A stretch of 64,000 nucleotides of DNA from Glycine soja. Taxonomy: Eukaryota > Streptophyta > Magnoliopsida > Fabales > Fabaceae. How positions within the stretch are numbered: the stretch's first letter is position 1; each line of letters opens with the position of its first letter. The translations under genes and the position numbers were made by a program. Where the stretch lies: assembly GCF_004193775.1 (NCBI RefSeq), contig NC_041020.1, positions 7,273,657-7,337,656 of the forward strand, given 5' to 3'. A model generated the notes under the pieces. The model ran no database searches. It had not been told where the DNA came from and saw nothing but the letters and a program-made list of their open reading frames with translations. Shown one piece after another: positions 24,269 to 36,700 of the stretch.

Positions 24269-24912
24269 ATTACTTGCAGCTCAAAAGGTGAATATCAAAC
24301 CAACCATCAACTTCCAGCTAACATGTGCTTATTTAAAACTGTCAACGAAGTATTGCAGCATTAATTTGATAGAAATTGATCAAGAACAATGATTACACAG
24401 ATAACTTGGCAGTTTTGGCTTACACCATAGTCAACATTTTTTTTTCTTTTTTGGGACTTGGGTACATGAAAATTTATGGGGAGGAAAAGTTGTTGCATTC
24501 CAAGTTCATGACATAGCACAAGCCATTTGAAATGGTACTTAAAGTTACACATGACATGCCAATGGGCCTCATTTAGATAAATTTCTCAACAAACACTTAT
24601 AGGAAAAAAAATAGGAGGTAAAATGAATGAAATTTCTCCCTTAAGTGAAAATCAACTTGTGCACCTATCTTATGGACAAATTAGATTAGGGAGCTTCTAA
24701 AAAATTAATGGGAGAAGTTTAATTCAATAAACCTCTTTATTTTCTTATCTTATAAATGCTTGTTAAAAAGTTTATTCAAACTGGGCTTAAGTAGATAAAA
24801 TTTGATCCTACTAGTTGAAGTTAACCCTCATTAACAGAGTCTACAATTTTTGCTAAATAAAGCTACAACTGAAACTAGCAAGACATGTTAATTGTACCTC
24901 AAAGAAAGGAGA

Positions 24913-24993
24913 TTACTTGCAGTTCAAAAGGAGATAGAGGCTGCAAAGCCTTCTGAAAATTTGGCAATAGCAGCAATTAAAGCATTGCAAGAA
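24913..24993 (+). pseudogene. Captured fragment of a WEB1/PMI2-like coiled-coil gene (part 2)
   Basis: Reads LLAVQKEIEAAKPSENLAIA then AIKALQE, like the later coiled-coil part of WEB-family proteins. It is downstream of, and colinear with, part 1. About 640 bases of non-coding sequence separate the two, probably intron remains plus drift. Confidence 0.6.
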
Positions 24994-25009
24994 AAAAAGG
25001 GTTCAAATA

Positions 25010-26034
25010 AATAATAAAATTACAAACATTGCTTTCATTAGTTTCAATCTGAATCATTCATTCACAAAATTCAGTTAAGATTCGCTTTTCTTAAAATCTC
25101 ATTTCTCCCTAGATATGCTTTGATATACAAGTGTGACTTCAAAGTAGGTTCAAGGGCATGCAAATACATATCCAAACCCACTCTCACTTCTGCAAATTGG
25201 TAAAACCCAAACTCACTCAGCCAAAGCATACTTCTCCATCAAAATCAGGGCATTGGATATGAGTAGCCATGGTTTAAAGATTTAATAGCAATACCTAGAT
25301 AAAACACTCTGATTGTAAACTTCTGGTGACTCAGAAAGAGTATCACTAATTCCTATGGATAACGAGTGTTGCCAACTTTCTGGTACCATCTTCAATTCCT
25401 ATGGATAAAAATAAAATGCATATGCTTGTGATATTCTTTTTAGAGAAGAATGTATTAGGGCACATTAACATTAGGTATGCAGTTTGTTGCTCATACAGTT
25501 ATTCACAAATCCAAGTCTCATGCACAAAAATCTGGAATTCTCATACAGTTTGCTGCTCGTAGAAGTTGATTTAAACTCAATTAGATACATACCTGGCAGC
25601 CACTTCTACCTTTTTGTGAAGAAACTAATATGGACTAGTAGGTCCATACTAGATCTTAGCCTAATCGCACCCGCACGATCAACTATCCAATGCCCTACGG
25701 GGTGCACCTTTTATACAAGAACACAGTAAGGGTAAGGGATATTGCGTTAAATATAAGATACCCTAGCCATGTTTACTTCACTAAGTGTGCGATAGATGAA
25801 TGCAATCAAATATTTATACAGGATTAGACAAAACATACCTAGGTAAGGTGGCGAAGGAGAAGAAGCAGAGAGTTGTGACGATGCTCGAGCTTAGATGAAA
25901 CGATGCTTAGATGGAGAACAAAGAGCTTCAAGGTAGATGGAGAACAAAGAGCTTCAAGGTAGACGAAGAACAGAGACCTTAGATGGAGAAGAAAAGAGAG
26001 CGAAAGCTTAGATGGAGAAGATGAGAGCGTGAGC
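25010..26034. other. CACTA internal DNA before the right end
   Basis: No gene recognised. At 25905-25990 a unit containing agatggagaacaaagagctt is repeated in tandem with drift. The minus-strand Ser/Leu-rich frame at 25839-26048 arises from that repeat. Confidence 0.5.
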
Positions 26035-26501
26035 AAGATATGGCTCACGATATTTTTTCAAATCTAAGTTCAACATCGATTTTTTTTTTCAAAACCAATG
26101 TTAACAAAATGATGTTAACGTTAACATCGGTTTTTTCCGGAAAAAACCGATGTTAACGTTAACATCATTTTGTTAACATTGGTTTTGAAAAAAAAATCGA
26201 TGTTGAACTTAGATTTGAAAAAATATCGTGAGCCATATCTTAACTTATCAAACGTTAACATCGGTTTTGTGAAAACCTGATGTTAACAAACTTATGTTAA
26301 CAAACCGATGTTAACTAATTAATGTTAACATCAGTTTTCCAATAACTGATGTTAATGTCACTTCATTAACATCGGATTTTCACAAAACCGATGTTAACGG
26401 ATACACAGTATTTACAATTATGCCACCGCGTTTACGTTAACATCGGTTTTGTTAACAACCATGTTAAGCCGCCGATGTTAAATATGCCTTTTGTAGTAGT
26501 G
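26035..26501. repeat. CACTA right subterminal repeats, including a 207-bp palindrome
   Basis: Dense aacatcggtttt / aaaaccgatgtt motifs run up to the terminal GCCTTTTGTAGTAGTG. Bases 26035-26241 form one near-perfect palindrome with its centre between 26138 and 26139. The arms differ only in the length of one T/A run. Confidence 0.93.
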
Positions 26502-26637
26502 TTAAACTAGCTTAACTATAAGCTACTATTGAGGGTTTTCTCCTAGCTGCATCATTAGGGTTTTTTAGATCCTAAGGCTTCCATGTTTGTTTTTCCCATG
26601 TGGTTGTGGCTCTACCTAAGCTGATTTGCTGCCTTAA

Positions 26638-29343
26638 TTTGACACCTTCTACCCCGATATACATATTTATATAGTAGAATACATGAAAATGCAAAATTAC
26701 ATAAAATGATTTTATTCAATAAACATAAAAAAGCTCACGTGGGTAAAATGTTAACATTCCCGTTAATCACAAAATTAAAAACTTATCAATTGAGGGTATG
26801 AAAACATTTCCAACTCAAAACAAGGTTGTTCAAGTTTACCAAAGAACTCAAGTTAACAAAATAAAAAAAGTAAAATGACATGTTTGGAACATCATGCAAT
26901 TAAAACAGAAACCCATGCCCCAATGTCACATCCTATCATAGTATTGTGTCCTAACATCTTCCAGCACGAGGTTCCTTAAAGCAATCCACCTAGCCATCTA
27001 CTCCTATGAACACAAGGTTAGAGATCATCACATGATCCAAACACATACGGAGTGAGTTATCACATTCCTAAACAGGTAAAGATAGCCAAAGGCTTATATA
27101 TATATATATATATATATAGTATGAGTATAACAAGTTCAAATTAGAACAATTCATATCACTTTATCACTCTTTGCATAACATCACTTGTCCCAAGGATTTA
27201 ATCATATTCCACACCTTCACATTAATCACGTGTTCAAAACAACAAATCTCAAGTACAACATAACATCTCACACTCACACAATTCATTATCCACCATCACG
27301 TAGCAAGCCACATGGATCATTACACAGGTGTTATGCAACAGATACACTAAGACTCACTTCTATATGCAATATGGTACTATGTCAGTGAAAAACCTCATCG
27401 GACGCTTAGGAGTACATGACAAGACAGACCACATACTGGTAAGTCAGGTCACTCTCACTAGGTAAAATCATAGGGAGACCAGTTAGGGTCACCCTGTTTT
27501 GCGAGAATGCTCCAACCATGTGGGATCGACACATGCTTAAAGGAGTACTCAAACTGGATGTATTTACCCCTAAGGCCAAGACTCCGAAGAGTCCGTCAGG
27601 ACTTCTCCCTCCTGATTCAGGTCTAACCCATAAAACATTTTAGCACGCAAACTCTATCTATAAACTATACAAAACACACGACTCCTCAATTGTTCTCAAA
27701 ATAATTTGAACTCATTGTGCTTCAAAGTGATTCAACTCGTCGAGTTCCCACAGTGGACCCCATCACAATACTCGTCGCCCTTAAAGGGTCTTAAAATCAT
27801 GTGATTTTACAGTTCATAGCTCAGACCTCAATGCACACAACATCTCAATACATGTGTGATCTCTCAATTTAACACATACTCAACTTATCACATACACTCA
27901 ATCTCAATCACAATGTTATAATCTCAAAGCAACATGTTATCACACCTTACAAATCATATACATATCACATAATATTAATATATACATGGCACAAACACAT
28001 ACTTTACCTATAAACTATGCAATACACACAACTACTCAATTTTTTTTAAAATCATTTTAACTCGTCGCACCTCAAAGTGATTCAACTCATCGGGTTCCTA
28101 CAGTGGATCCCATCACAATACTCGTCTCACAAAAACTCGTCGCCATTAAAGGGTCTTACAATTGTGTGATTGCACAATTCATAGCTTACAACTCGATACA
28201 TACAATATCTCAATAAACATGTATCTTGCAATTCATCACATATTCAATTTATCACTTACACAATATTTCAATCACAAATTCACGATCCTAATATAACAAT
28301 TTATCACACTAATCTAGTAAATCTTGTTCAAAACACAAACAAATTATACAAAAATGTTTCTCGCAACATGGGAGAAAAACCCCTCGAACAATTTCACATA
28401 CTCATATAAAAATAAAAGGAATCAAAATCATAGGTCAAAAACATAAAAACACCAACAACACTCAATTTTATCAACCAATTCACATCAGGGCATCAATTGG
28501 TCCATCAAACAAAATAATATCATAATTATAATTGTAAAGGAAGATATACAATACAGTAAACATCCCAAAATAAACTCTAATTTGATCCTCTAAGATCCCT
28601 ACACATGTTCATTCTAACCCCAATTGCGATAAACCCATCATTTACCTCTAAGCGGGCTCACTGCATAGTCCGACAGTGATAACAGTGTCTCTAGTGATTC
28701 TATAAGATTCCTGAAGTTTTTCTTTTGGTTTCTCTGCTAGGGTTTCCAAGCATTAGAGAGAAGGAAAAGGGATTGGAGTCTCAATTTCACTGTCTCTGTG
28801 AGAGCGGTATGTCTCTCTAAAAACATTATATCCCAAATACCAACGGTGGAAATGTGTGGAAATGAGTTTCGGAGGGGGTGTCCAAATTTCTTAATGATCC
28901 AACGGTTAAAGAGTCTGAGATCATAGTTTTACTGAGACATGTTTGAGTGTATACGAGAAAAAGAAAGGGTTTTGAGAGAGGAAGAAGGGAAAACGAATTT
29001 GAGAGGAAGAAAGAGCGTAAGGACATATCATAAATGTAAAAACTGACCTAATATATCTCTATTTATAATTAGGGTACTTTCAGCCTATTATTTACTCTAT
29101 TTTTCTTTATTTTATTATTTTATAAAAATGAACTTTATTTTACTTTCATTGAATAAAATAACCAGTTAAAACATTCCTTTATTTTCTAAAACATCATTTA
29201 ACTCTATTTATTTTCTAATACTATGAAACTCTTATTTTAATTAACAAAAACCCTTTTTCTCTCATTTATTTAATTTCTAAAAACTCTATTAATTTTTAAA
29301 TAAATTTCTTTTTATTTATTTGACAAAAAAATGGGGTGTTACA
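26638..29343 (-). mobile_element. Solo LTR, 2.7 kb family, copy B
   Basis: Plus-strand ends are TTTGACACC (mutated TGTGACACC) and GGGGTGTTACA, flanked by CTTAA (26633-26637) / CCTAA (29344-29348). It is the reverse complement of copy A in layout. A minus-strand TATA box (TATAAAT) sits at 29061-29067. It contains an internal tandem duplication of about 352 bases: the cacagtgg block near 27748 recurs near 28100. No coding region is attached. The short frames inside it are chance. Confidence 0.8.
27096..27118. repeat. (TA)n microsatellite in LTR copy B
   Basis: About 11 TA units following ggcttatata. Confidence 0.9.
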
Positions 29344-29479
29344 CCTAATATCATATTTATGCCTATTTGGTACTTATGAAAACGACATCAAATGGATCAT
29401 GGAAAGAACCTTGACCTCATTGATGAGGAAAAGGACATATTAGAGTTGTCAGAACAGGAGGAAACAAGTCAACTGGATA

Positions 29480-29900
29480 AAAAGGATGTGGAAGGCTATT
29501 AGCTCGTTGGCAAAGTCTTGAAGCATGGATCGATGAACGTAAGGGTTTTCAAAGCCACAATGGCCCAAGCATGGAAAATGAAGGGAGGACTAGAGGTGAG
29601 AGTTGTGGAGAAGAATCTTTTCACCTATTGTTTTTCCAGAAGAAAGCAGAGACATGGTTATGAGGCTGGCTACATGGAATTTTGATAGGAAGCTAGTGGT
29701 TCTAAGTGATCTTGATCAAGACAAAAGCCCTAGCATGGTTTATCTAAATTGTTGCCCATTCTGGGTAAGGATTTATGATTTGCCCCTTAACCTGAGGGTC
29801 AAAAGAGTGGCTCAAACAATTGCAAACACCATACCCCAATTTATGGAGTGGAATAAGAATGAGCAGAATCGGTTGGGTCGCTTTGTAAGAGTGTGAAACC
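29480..29900 (+). pseudogene. LINE ORF1-like protein (DUF4283 type), degenerate
   Basis: Plus-strand remains of the nucleic-acid-binding first ORF of a plant L1-type LINE. LVGKVLKHGSMNVRVFKATM, then AQAWKMKGGLEVRVVEKNLF (about 29508-29625), lead by a frameshift into the frame 29603-29896 with ATWNFDRKLVVLSDLDQDKS, VYLNCCPFWVRIYDLPLNLR and WNKNEQNRLGRFVRV. This is the DUF4283 layout. The frameshift near 29630 and the truncated start show it is dead. Confidence 0.8.
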
Positions 29901-29989
29901 TCATGGATGTTATAAAATCTCTACGGAGGGGAACACAATTGAAACAATGGACGTTGCTACGCAACCTCACCGAGAGACATAAATTCCTT

Positions 29990-32540
29990 AGCTGAAATTG
30001 ATGTGGGCTTGGGAGCCCATGAGCAATTTGATCTTTGTGGAGACTTCTTTCTGATGAAGGTCTTGACTTGGTGTTCTTTATGGAAACCAAGAAAAAGGTT
30101 ACTGAACTGAATGGTTTGAGATAAGGGGTTAAAAATATGATAAGGGGGGTTGGTTTTGTTGTGGGGTGACTACATTGAGGTTGATATCATCTTTTCTCCC
30201 AAAACCATATTGACGTGTGAATTTTTGTCCATTCTCAACAAAAAAAAAAGATTCCAATTCTCAAGTGTGTATGGCTTTCCTGAGGGGTCTCACAAACACT
30301 TCACCTAAAATTTTATCTGAGATTTACAACATGAGAATGAATCCCCTGGGTTATGTCTAGGGGATTTTAACAAAGTTCAAAGCCCAAATGAAAAGATTGG
30401 GGAAATCCAGTGTGTATGAGTCAGGTAAAAAATTTCAATGACACTCTTAATGATGTTAGCCTAAGTGACTTGGGGTATTTGAGCTATAAATTTATTTGGA
30501 CAAATAGATGGAAAAAGCCCAACAACATACAAGAATGCTTAGATAGAGTAGTTGATGATGCTTAGTGGAGGAGTTGGAGGAAAGAAATGTTAGGTGTACC
30601 ATCTGTCTAGATTCGAGTCGGACCATTGCTTGATCTTTGTTTAATTCTTGGTGCAAAAAAGGAGGAGGAAAAGAAGGGCAAACATCTATCATTTTGAGCA
30701 AATATGGTTAAAGGATATGATTTATGGTATCTTAGAAATAGAGGCAAAGCAAAATGATCTCCTCCTCAAAGAAGAGTTTTACTGGTCCAAAAGGTCCAGA
30801 GCAACATGGTTGGTCCAAAAGAAACAAAACCAATACCATTGAGAAGGTTAAGGATGGCAATGGTGACTTCAAAGATGATGAGAAAAGAATTGCAGGTATT
30901 CTAAATAATTATTTCTCCACTATATTTTCTTTATTAGTAACAACTGGGTGCATGAGGTATCCTACATGGTTGGAATACGATTATATGACTAAATGATAAA
31001 TATTTTAAATGGAAAGTTTAGTGGGGAGGAAGTGGAGTAAGCATTCTTTCAAATGCACCCAACAAATGCTCTAGGCCTTGATGGCACCCCTACATTATTC
31101 TATCAACAATTTTGGGACCTTGTTGGTCTAGATGTCAAGAGGTTGGTGTTAAATAACTTTAATGATGAAGGAGACCCAACCACAATAAACAAAACATTGA
31201 TTGCACTCATCCAAAAAGTTAAAAGACCCACAAATGCAATGAGATTTAGACTAATTAGTCTTTGTATTAATGTCATCTTCAAAATTGTTAAAGACTATGG
31301 CTAACAGTTGATGATGGTTCTTCCTTCCATGCTCTTATTGCTTTTGAATGCTTCCACTATACGAAGAATAAGAGAAGTGGAGATGGATTTATTTGATCAA
31401 GGCCATCTGCATGGTCTAAAGATATGTATTTCTGCTCCTATTATTTCACACTCGTTCTTTGCAAATGACAACATTATTTTTACAAGGCAACACTAGAGGA
31501 GGCAATGTGTCTAGTAAGTATTCTAAAGACTTATGAGGGTGCTTCTAGACAGAAAATTAACCTAGATAAATTAGAGCTCTCGTGTAGTTGAAATGCACCT
31601 AGTACTAGAATTGATGAACTAACAATGCTTCTTGGAGAAAAGGCGGTGGAGACCTATGTGAAATATTTGGGTCTTCCTACGTTGATAGCAAAATCCGAAA
31701 CCTAAGTTTTCAAATTTGTCCGAGATTGGGTCTGGAAAAAACTCAAAGGTTGGAAGGAGAAGGTTTTGTCAAAGGCGGGGAGAAAAGTGTTGATAAAATC
31801 TATGGTTCAATCTATACAACCTATGCCATGGGTTATTTCTTCTTGCCACTTTCCACTTGTAGAAAGATAGAAAGTCTCACAACCCATTTCTATCGAGGGA
31901 GGGGATGTTGATGGGAAGAAGATCCATTGGATGAGCTGGAAAAATTGACTAGAAATAGGAACCATGGAGGGCTTAGATTCAGATTTGTTAAATCCTTCAA
32001 TCTAGCCTTACTAGCGAAACAATAGTGGATACTCATTTTCCACCCAGACTCCTTAGTGGACTTTTTTTTTACCAAACAAAGTGATTTTGTAAAATTATAT
32101 AGCAAATTTGGTATTTTCAAAAACTATTTATCAAATATGAGTAATTTTAACTTTTGACATCAGTTATAATTAATCACCTATTTCTGGTAAATAGTTTTCA
32201 AAATCACCTAGTTTGGTATATAGTTTTACAAGAGCTAGTTTGTTAAAAAAAAAAAGTCTTCCTTAATATGGCTAGGGTTTATAAGGCATGTTACTTTCCT
32301 TCCAAGTGCATCCTTGAGGCCACGAAAGGTTCTGATAGTAGCTATATGTGGAGTAGCTTACAAAAAGCAAAGGGGATAATTGAATATAGGGTTGCATCTG
32401 GAGTTTTCGAGATGGTTTGATGACCTCAATAAAAAATGACACATGGATGCCGTGTGTGCCCGGAGGAAAGATTCCACTTTTTGAATATGTGGATATTCCT
32501 GATGAAATGAAAGTTTCGGAGTTCATTAATGTTGAGTCGG
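29990..32540 (+). pseudogene. LINE ORF2 (endonuclease / reverse transcriptase), degenerate
   Basis: Downstream of ORF1. Endonuclease traces: FSSVYGFPEGSHKHFT and CLGDFNKVQSPNEKIG (about 30255-30400). Reverse-transcriptase traces: MHPTNALGLDGTPTLFYQQF (31053), TLIALIQKVKRP, FRLISLCINVIFKIVK, then HSFFANDNIIF (about 31446), where the usual catalytic Ala-Asp-Asp is Ala-Asn-Asp. Next come VKYLGLPTL and KGWKEKVLSKAGRKVLIKSM (about 31745-31805), and KIHWMSWKN. The region between RT motifs is shortened and frames shift many times. A 198-bp MITE sits inside it at 32060-32257. The end near 32540 is approximate. Confidence 0.82.
32060..32257. mobile_element. Foldback MITE inside the LINE
   Basis: It begins actttttttttt-accaaac and ends in the complement (gtttgttaaaaaaaaaaagt). 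The two halves pair over most of their length (agtttt, tatagcaaat / tataccaaac and so on). The LINE frame resumes after it. The flanks ccttagtgg and ccttaatatgg may be a drifted target duplication, which would fit a Mutator-like MITE. Confidence 0.7.
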
Positions 32541-32639
32541 ATTGCTAGAATACTTAAACTTTAAATTTAACAAAATTAAGACTATAATATTATTATTTAC
32601 TTTTTAATATCGACATTGTTTAACAATTGTCTAAAAATT

Positions 32640-33760
32640 TTACCTAATTTTTTATAATATAAAGTAGGAAACTTTTGACGTGCTTTTTTCCTCTTGAAAT
32701 AAGGGTATTTTCAACAATTTTTTTATAGTTATTTCATTATTTCATTTATTTTTTTTGGTGAATCTTTTATATAATACAAAATAAGAAAGTTTTGATGCAC
32801 TTTTTTCCACCCAAAATAAGAATATTTTTGACAATTTTTTTGGTTACTTATTTTTTAGTTATATTTTTGGTGGATGAATAAAACTGAAACATTTAATAGA
32901 AAATGAGTTTTAAATGCATATTTATTTATTAGGTATTGAAAGAAAGATAATAGGTTCTAAATGAGTTTTAAAGCGTATTAATAAGTATTTAAATTCATTC
33001 ATTGGTTTATTATATTTATAGAGATTTATAATATCTATGAAAATAACGGCTAGGTGCATTGGGTCCATGTTTTGTTAGAGGCTAAACATGCTTTAGTTAA
33101 GTATCTCTTGGAACTTCAAAATTTTACATGTCTTTGATGTTGTTCTTGATTGTATTTATCACGTCATAAGGGTGAATTTAACTTCTTCAAAAGCTTTTAG
33201 ACTTTAATAATATTTTCATTAATGAAAAAACTATTATATTTTTTTTAAATTGGAATTTAAAAATAAGAATATCATATATTTTAAAAATATTATTTAAAAT
33301 TAATAAGAAAGTTTTGACACACTTTTTTTCACCTAAAATAGGTATACTTTAGACAATTTTTTTGGTTATTTCATTTTTCTTTTATTTTTTGATAAATAAA
33401 AAGTGAGACATTTAATAGAAAATGAGTTTTAAATGGATGTTTATTTATTAGGTATTGAAAGAAAGATAATAGATATTATTGATGTCATTAATGAATATTT
33501 AATTTGAATTCATCCATCAAAATAATATGAAGTGCATTGGATTCATGTTTTGCGGGAGTCTAAACAAGTTGTTGATGTTTTAACTAAGTATGAGCTGGAT
33601 CTTTAGAATGCTAAGCAAGTCTTTCATGTTGTTCTTTTACTGTATTTATCATGTCATAAGGGTGAATTTAGGTTGCATTAGTTTTTTTATAGGCTTATAA
33701 CCTTTAATAATATCTATCATTAAAAAAATATCATGTTTATAAATTTGCATTTGAAAATTA
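32640..33760 (+). repeat. Tandem LINE 3' tails with RNase H remnants
   Basis: Two units of about 480-520 bases (from about 32780 and 33300), preceded by a shorter third trace at 32655. Each carries a ribonuclease H-like C-terminus: VHWVHVLLEAKHALVKYLL at 33054 and VHWIHVLRESKQVVDVLTKY at 33532. Each is followed by a T-rich tail. The phrase HVLRE..Q..DVL.K is typical of plant LINE RNase H domains. Confidence 0.65.
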
Positions 33761-36700
33761 ATAATATCAAATTTAAAAGATAAAAAAGAACTAAAGGTAT
33801 TAATCTGTCATTATAGAATCATTTATCAATTGTAATTATATATTACCCTAGCTTGATGGAAGAGAGCTATGAAGGAAAATGAAAATAGTGGTAGCTTGAT
33901 CACCCATTTACATTACCCTTATGTTTTATTGTCATTGGAGAATACTTTAAAAATTAATATTTGAGAATAATGTCTATTGAATGTCTCATATAGGAATAGA
34001 GTGATGTTTATTAGTGTCCTGTAATTCTTTTTCTTAAGCAAATCATTTTGCTTAACTTGCTAAGTAGCTTTAAATGATTTAGCTTTTTCCACTTGAAGAA
34101 TTATTCAAGGTTAGAAGATTTAAGAGGATTGAAATAATACTAAGATTCTAGCTCATTGAATGGAGAAAAATAATTTTTGTTGCCAAGATGTTGCCAAGTA
34201 TCACCAAAAAAACCCAACTAGCTTGTTTTTATTGTTGTTTCCAAACCCTGCACATCAACTGCTTATGTTTTTGTCCTTATGAACTATGTTTTGTTTAGCC
34301 ATCTAAATTTAGAAATGAACTTTCTTTTTTGCAACCTTTTCTTAATAACAAAAGCACCCTTGCCTAGTTGTTAAATTTACACAAAAGTCTAGTACAAACA
34401 AATCGTTGAGGATACGATCTTTGTACTTTGAAAATACTACATAGATTGGTATGCTTATCGATGATGTAACAAAGCCCCACCCCCATGGTGGCTCCTCTCC
34501 TTGTGCCGCCTACATCAAGCCCTCCCTTGCCTCTGGAAGCCACCACCACCTTGTCATGTGCAAAGGCTACGAGTACGACTTCCACCCAGCCACCACCAAT
34601 TAATTAATGATATTTGATTATAGAAGTCATTTTAAAAATATTTGCAAAATATATACATTAAAATTTAAATACTGTTATAATTTATCCAATATAAAAATTT
34701 TGGGCATCACACAGGTACAAGAACTAGAACAATAATAAAAGTCAGTAGTTGACAACATCAATCCACTAATTTAAGATGAGAGAGATGATACCTACAAATA
34801 TACTTTTAAAAATTGAATTTATATTTATAAAATTAAGAAAAAAAGACATGCATATTTAATTGGGTTAAAAAGTAAAGAGAAAAAAGATATTTCATTAGGA
34901 CATACTATTGGGTGGATTTTACAATAAACCCACTCAACAAATTGTTCACCAGTAAACTAATAATTACAACCATTAAATATATTTTAAAAAAAATAAATTA
35001 TTCAAATTCAGAATTATAGTTAATTTATCTAGTTAGTTAAATTTAATTATTCTTATAATCCAATTAGAACACCACCATTTCTCTGAAGAGAAGACCACAC
35101 CACCGTGAACACTATCATACTCTCACTTACTGAAATCAAAACAAAACACCACTATCTTCTTTGTCTCAACAAAAATCAAAACCAAACAAAATTTGATTTA
35201 GGAATTTCTTGTTTATTCAACAAGCACAATCAAAATCAAAATCAAATCATCAGAAAATACAATCTTATAATCAAAATCAAATCATCTACATATGTTGTGG
35301 GGTGTGTGTGGGGTGATGTGAGGTATTTACGGTATGGTTTGGCTTCATTTTTGATTGAAAAGTCATTTGAGCCAAACATAAAAATTTAATGTTTTCAGTT
35401 TGGTTTGGTTTGAATATAATATCAAATCCAAATCAAATCAAACCAATCTTTTGTTGTCTGATTTGGATTGATTTTTGTGATTTTTAATATTTTTAATTTT
35501 ATCTTTATATGACCTTTAAAAATATTTAATTTAACTAACAAAAAAAAATTGACACTAACACTATCAAACATTCAAAACCTTATTTAGACACTATAGCCCA
35601 ATAGTAGCTAATAGCTTGGTATACATTTAAAAATTTGATGTATTTTGACTTCTTGTAGATAAATTATATGAAGTATAAACTAATGCTCTAGTCAAAACAG
35701 TAGTTAAGCTCAAATTACACTTAAAAATATTTGTTTTTATTTTTTAAGTGATTTTTAGTTTTTATTTTAGATCGGATTGGATTTGAGCACCCTTAAAAAT
35801 GACATTACTTTACAAAAAAATGGCGACAAAACGTCACTTTTTAGAAACACATCAACACTTGGTTATGCATTTAAAGGATTGGTAAAATGCACAAAAATTA
35901 GGGAAAACATAATAGTATAATTTGTGGGAAAAAAACTTGAGTTATAAAATTCCCAAAATAATAATAGCTAAGTGGTAAAATGTACACTCAAGCCATAAAA
36001 ATATAATATAAAACTTACCTAGAAAAGTGATACAAAGATGTAAAAATGATTAATCCTTTAATTTATTCAAATAAAGAACTTTATTTCAAAACCAACATAT
36101 TATGGGAAGATATCAGTTGGAGTTGCTACTTTCCTCCTTTCCTTATTAATGCATATCTCTGGGTGCTTTTGCATGACCAGGTGGTGCTCAACTCTAGGTC
36201 CATTGTGCCAAATGTCACCCAACAGGTCCTTGTTATTACTTGTTCAAGTGCCTTTCTAAGTGCCCTTGTCAGGACCGGGTACTACACATGCCCCTAAGCT
36301 CTAAGGCATGTGATAACGACTGTTGAATCGCTTCAAAACAAATAAAACTAGGAAATTTTGTAATACATGAGTAACCTAGGCCAACTCAGAAATACGATTC
36401 AATTTGGTTTCTACTTCAATTCACTAATAAAGAGTAGGGAGAATTTCAACAAATAGTTTGAAGGCAAGGTAAAGGATTGCGAAAACTCAAAAACAAAATT
36501 GCAGAAACAAAACAAATTTTTTGGAAACAAAATAACATAATATGAATCAAGTTTAATAGCATCAATCTAATTCACCAAACCAATGCAAATCGAATCATCA
36601 TAGTTTTGCAGAGAATGATCATGTTGTGAAAGTTCAATCAATGTCATTAGAGTTAGTTCAATCAAATTAATTTCTAAATTCATTGAGATCGCAAATTAGG

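Larger units (their letters stand above)
13726..26501. mobile_element. CACTA (En/Spm) transposon, 12.8 kb
   Basis: The left end reads CACTATTAGAAAATACACC. The right end, on the opposite strand, reads CACTACTACAAAAGGC. A 3-base TTA duplication flanks both ends (13723-13725 and 26502-26504). Many subterminal units of the form aacatcggtttt...aaaaccgatgtt fill both ends. Inside, on the minus strand, lie a TNP2-type gene and a TNP1/En-Spm-type gene, both broken. The plus strand of the right half carries host-gene fragments. Domains, termini, target duplication and subterminal repeats all agree on a CACTA element that can no longer mobilise itself. Confidence 0.93.

Noticed and set aside
25839..26048. 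Ser/Leu-rich minus-strand ORF
   Set aside because: Generated by a short tandem repeat (ggagaacaaagagcttcaag).
13726..26501. Regularly spaced aacatcggtttt repeats considered as a CRISPR-like array
   Set aside because: Orientation alternates, spacers are not uniform, and they lie at CACTA termini of a plant genome.
34364..34585. Possible small Gly/Val-rich protein on the minus strand
   Set aside because: No domain or context; the segment looks like decayed LTR sequence.
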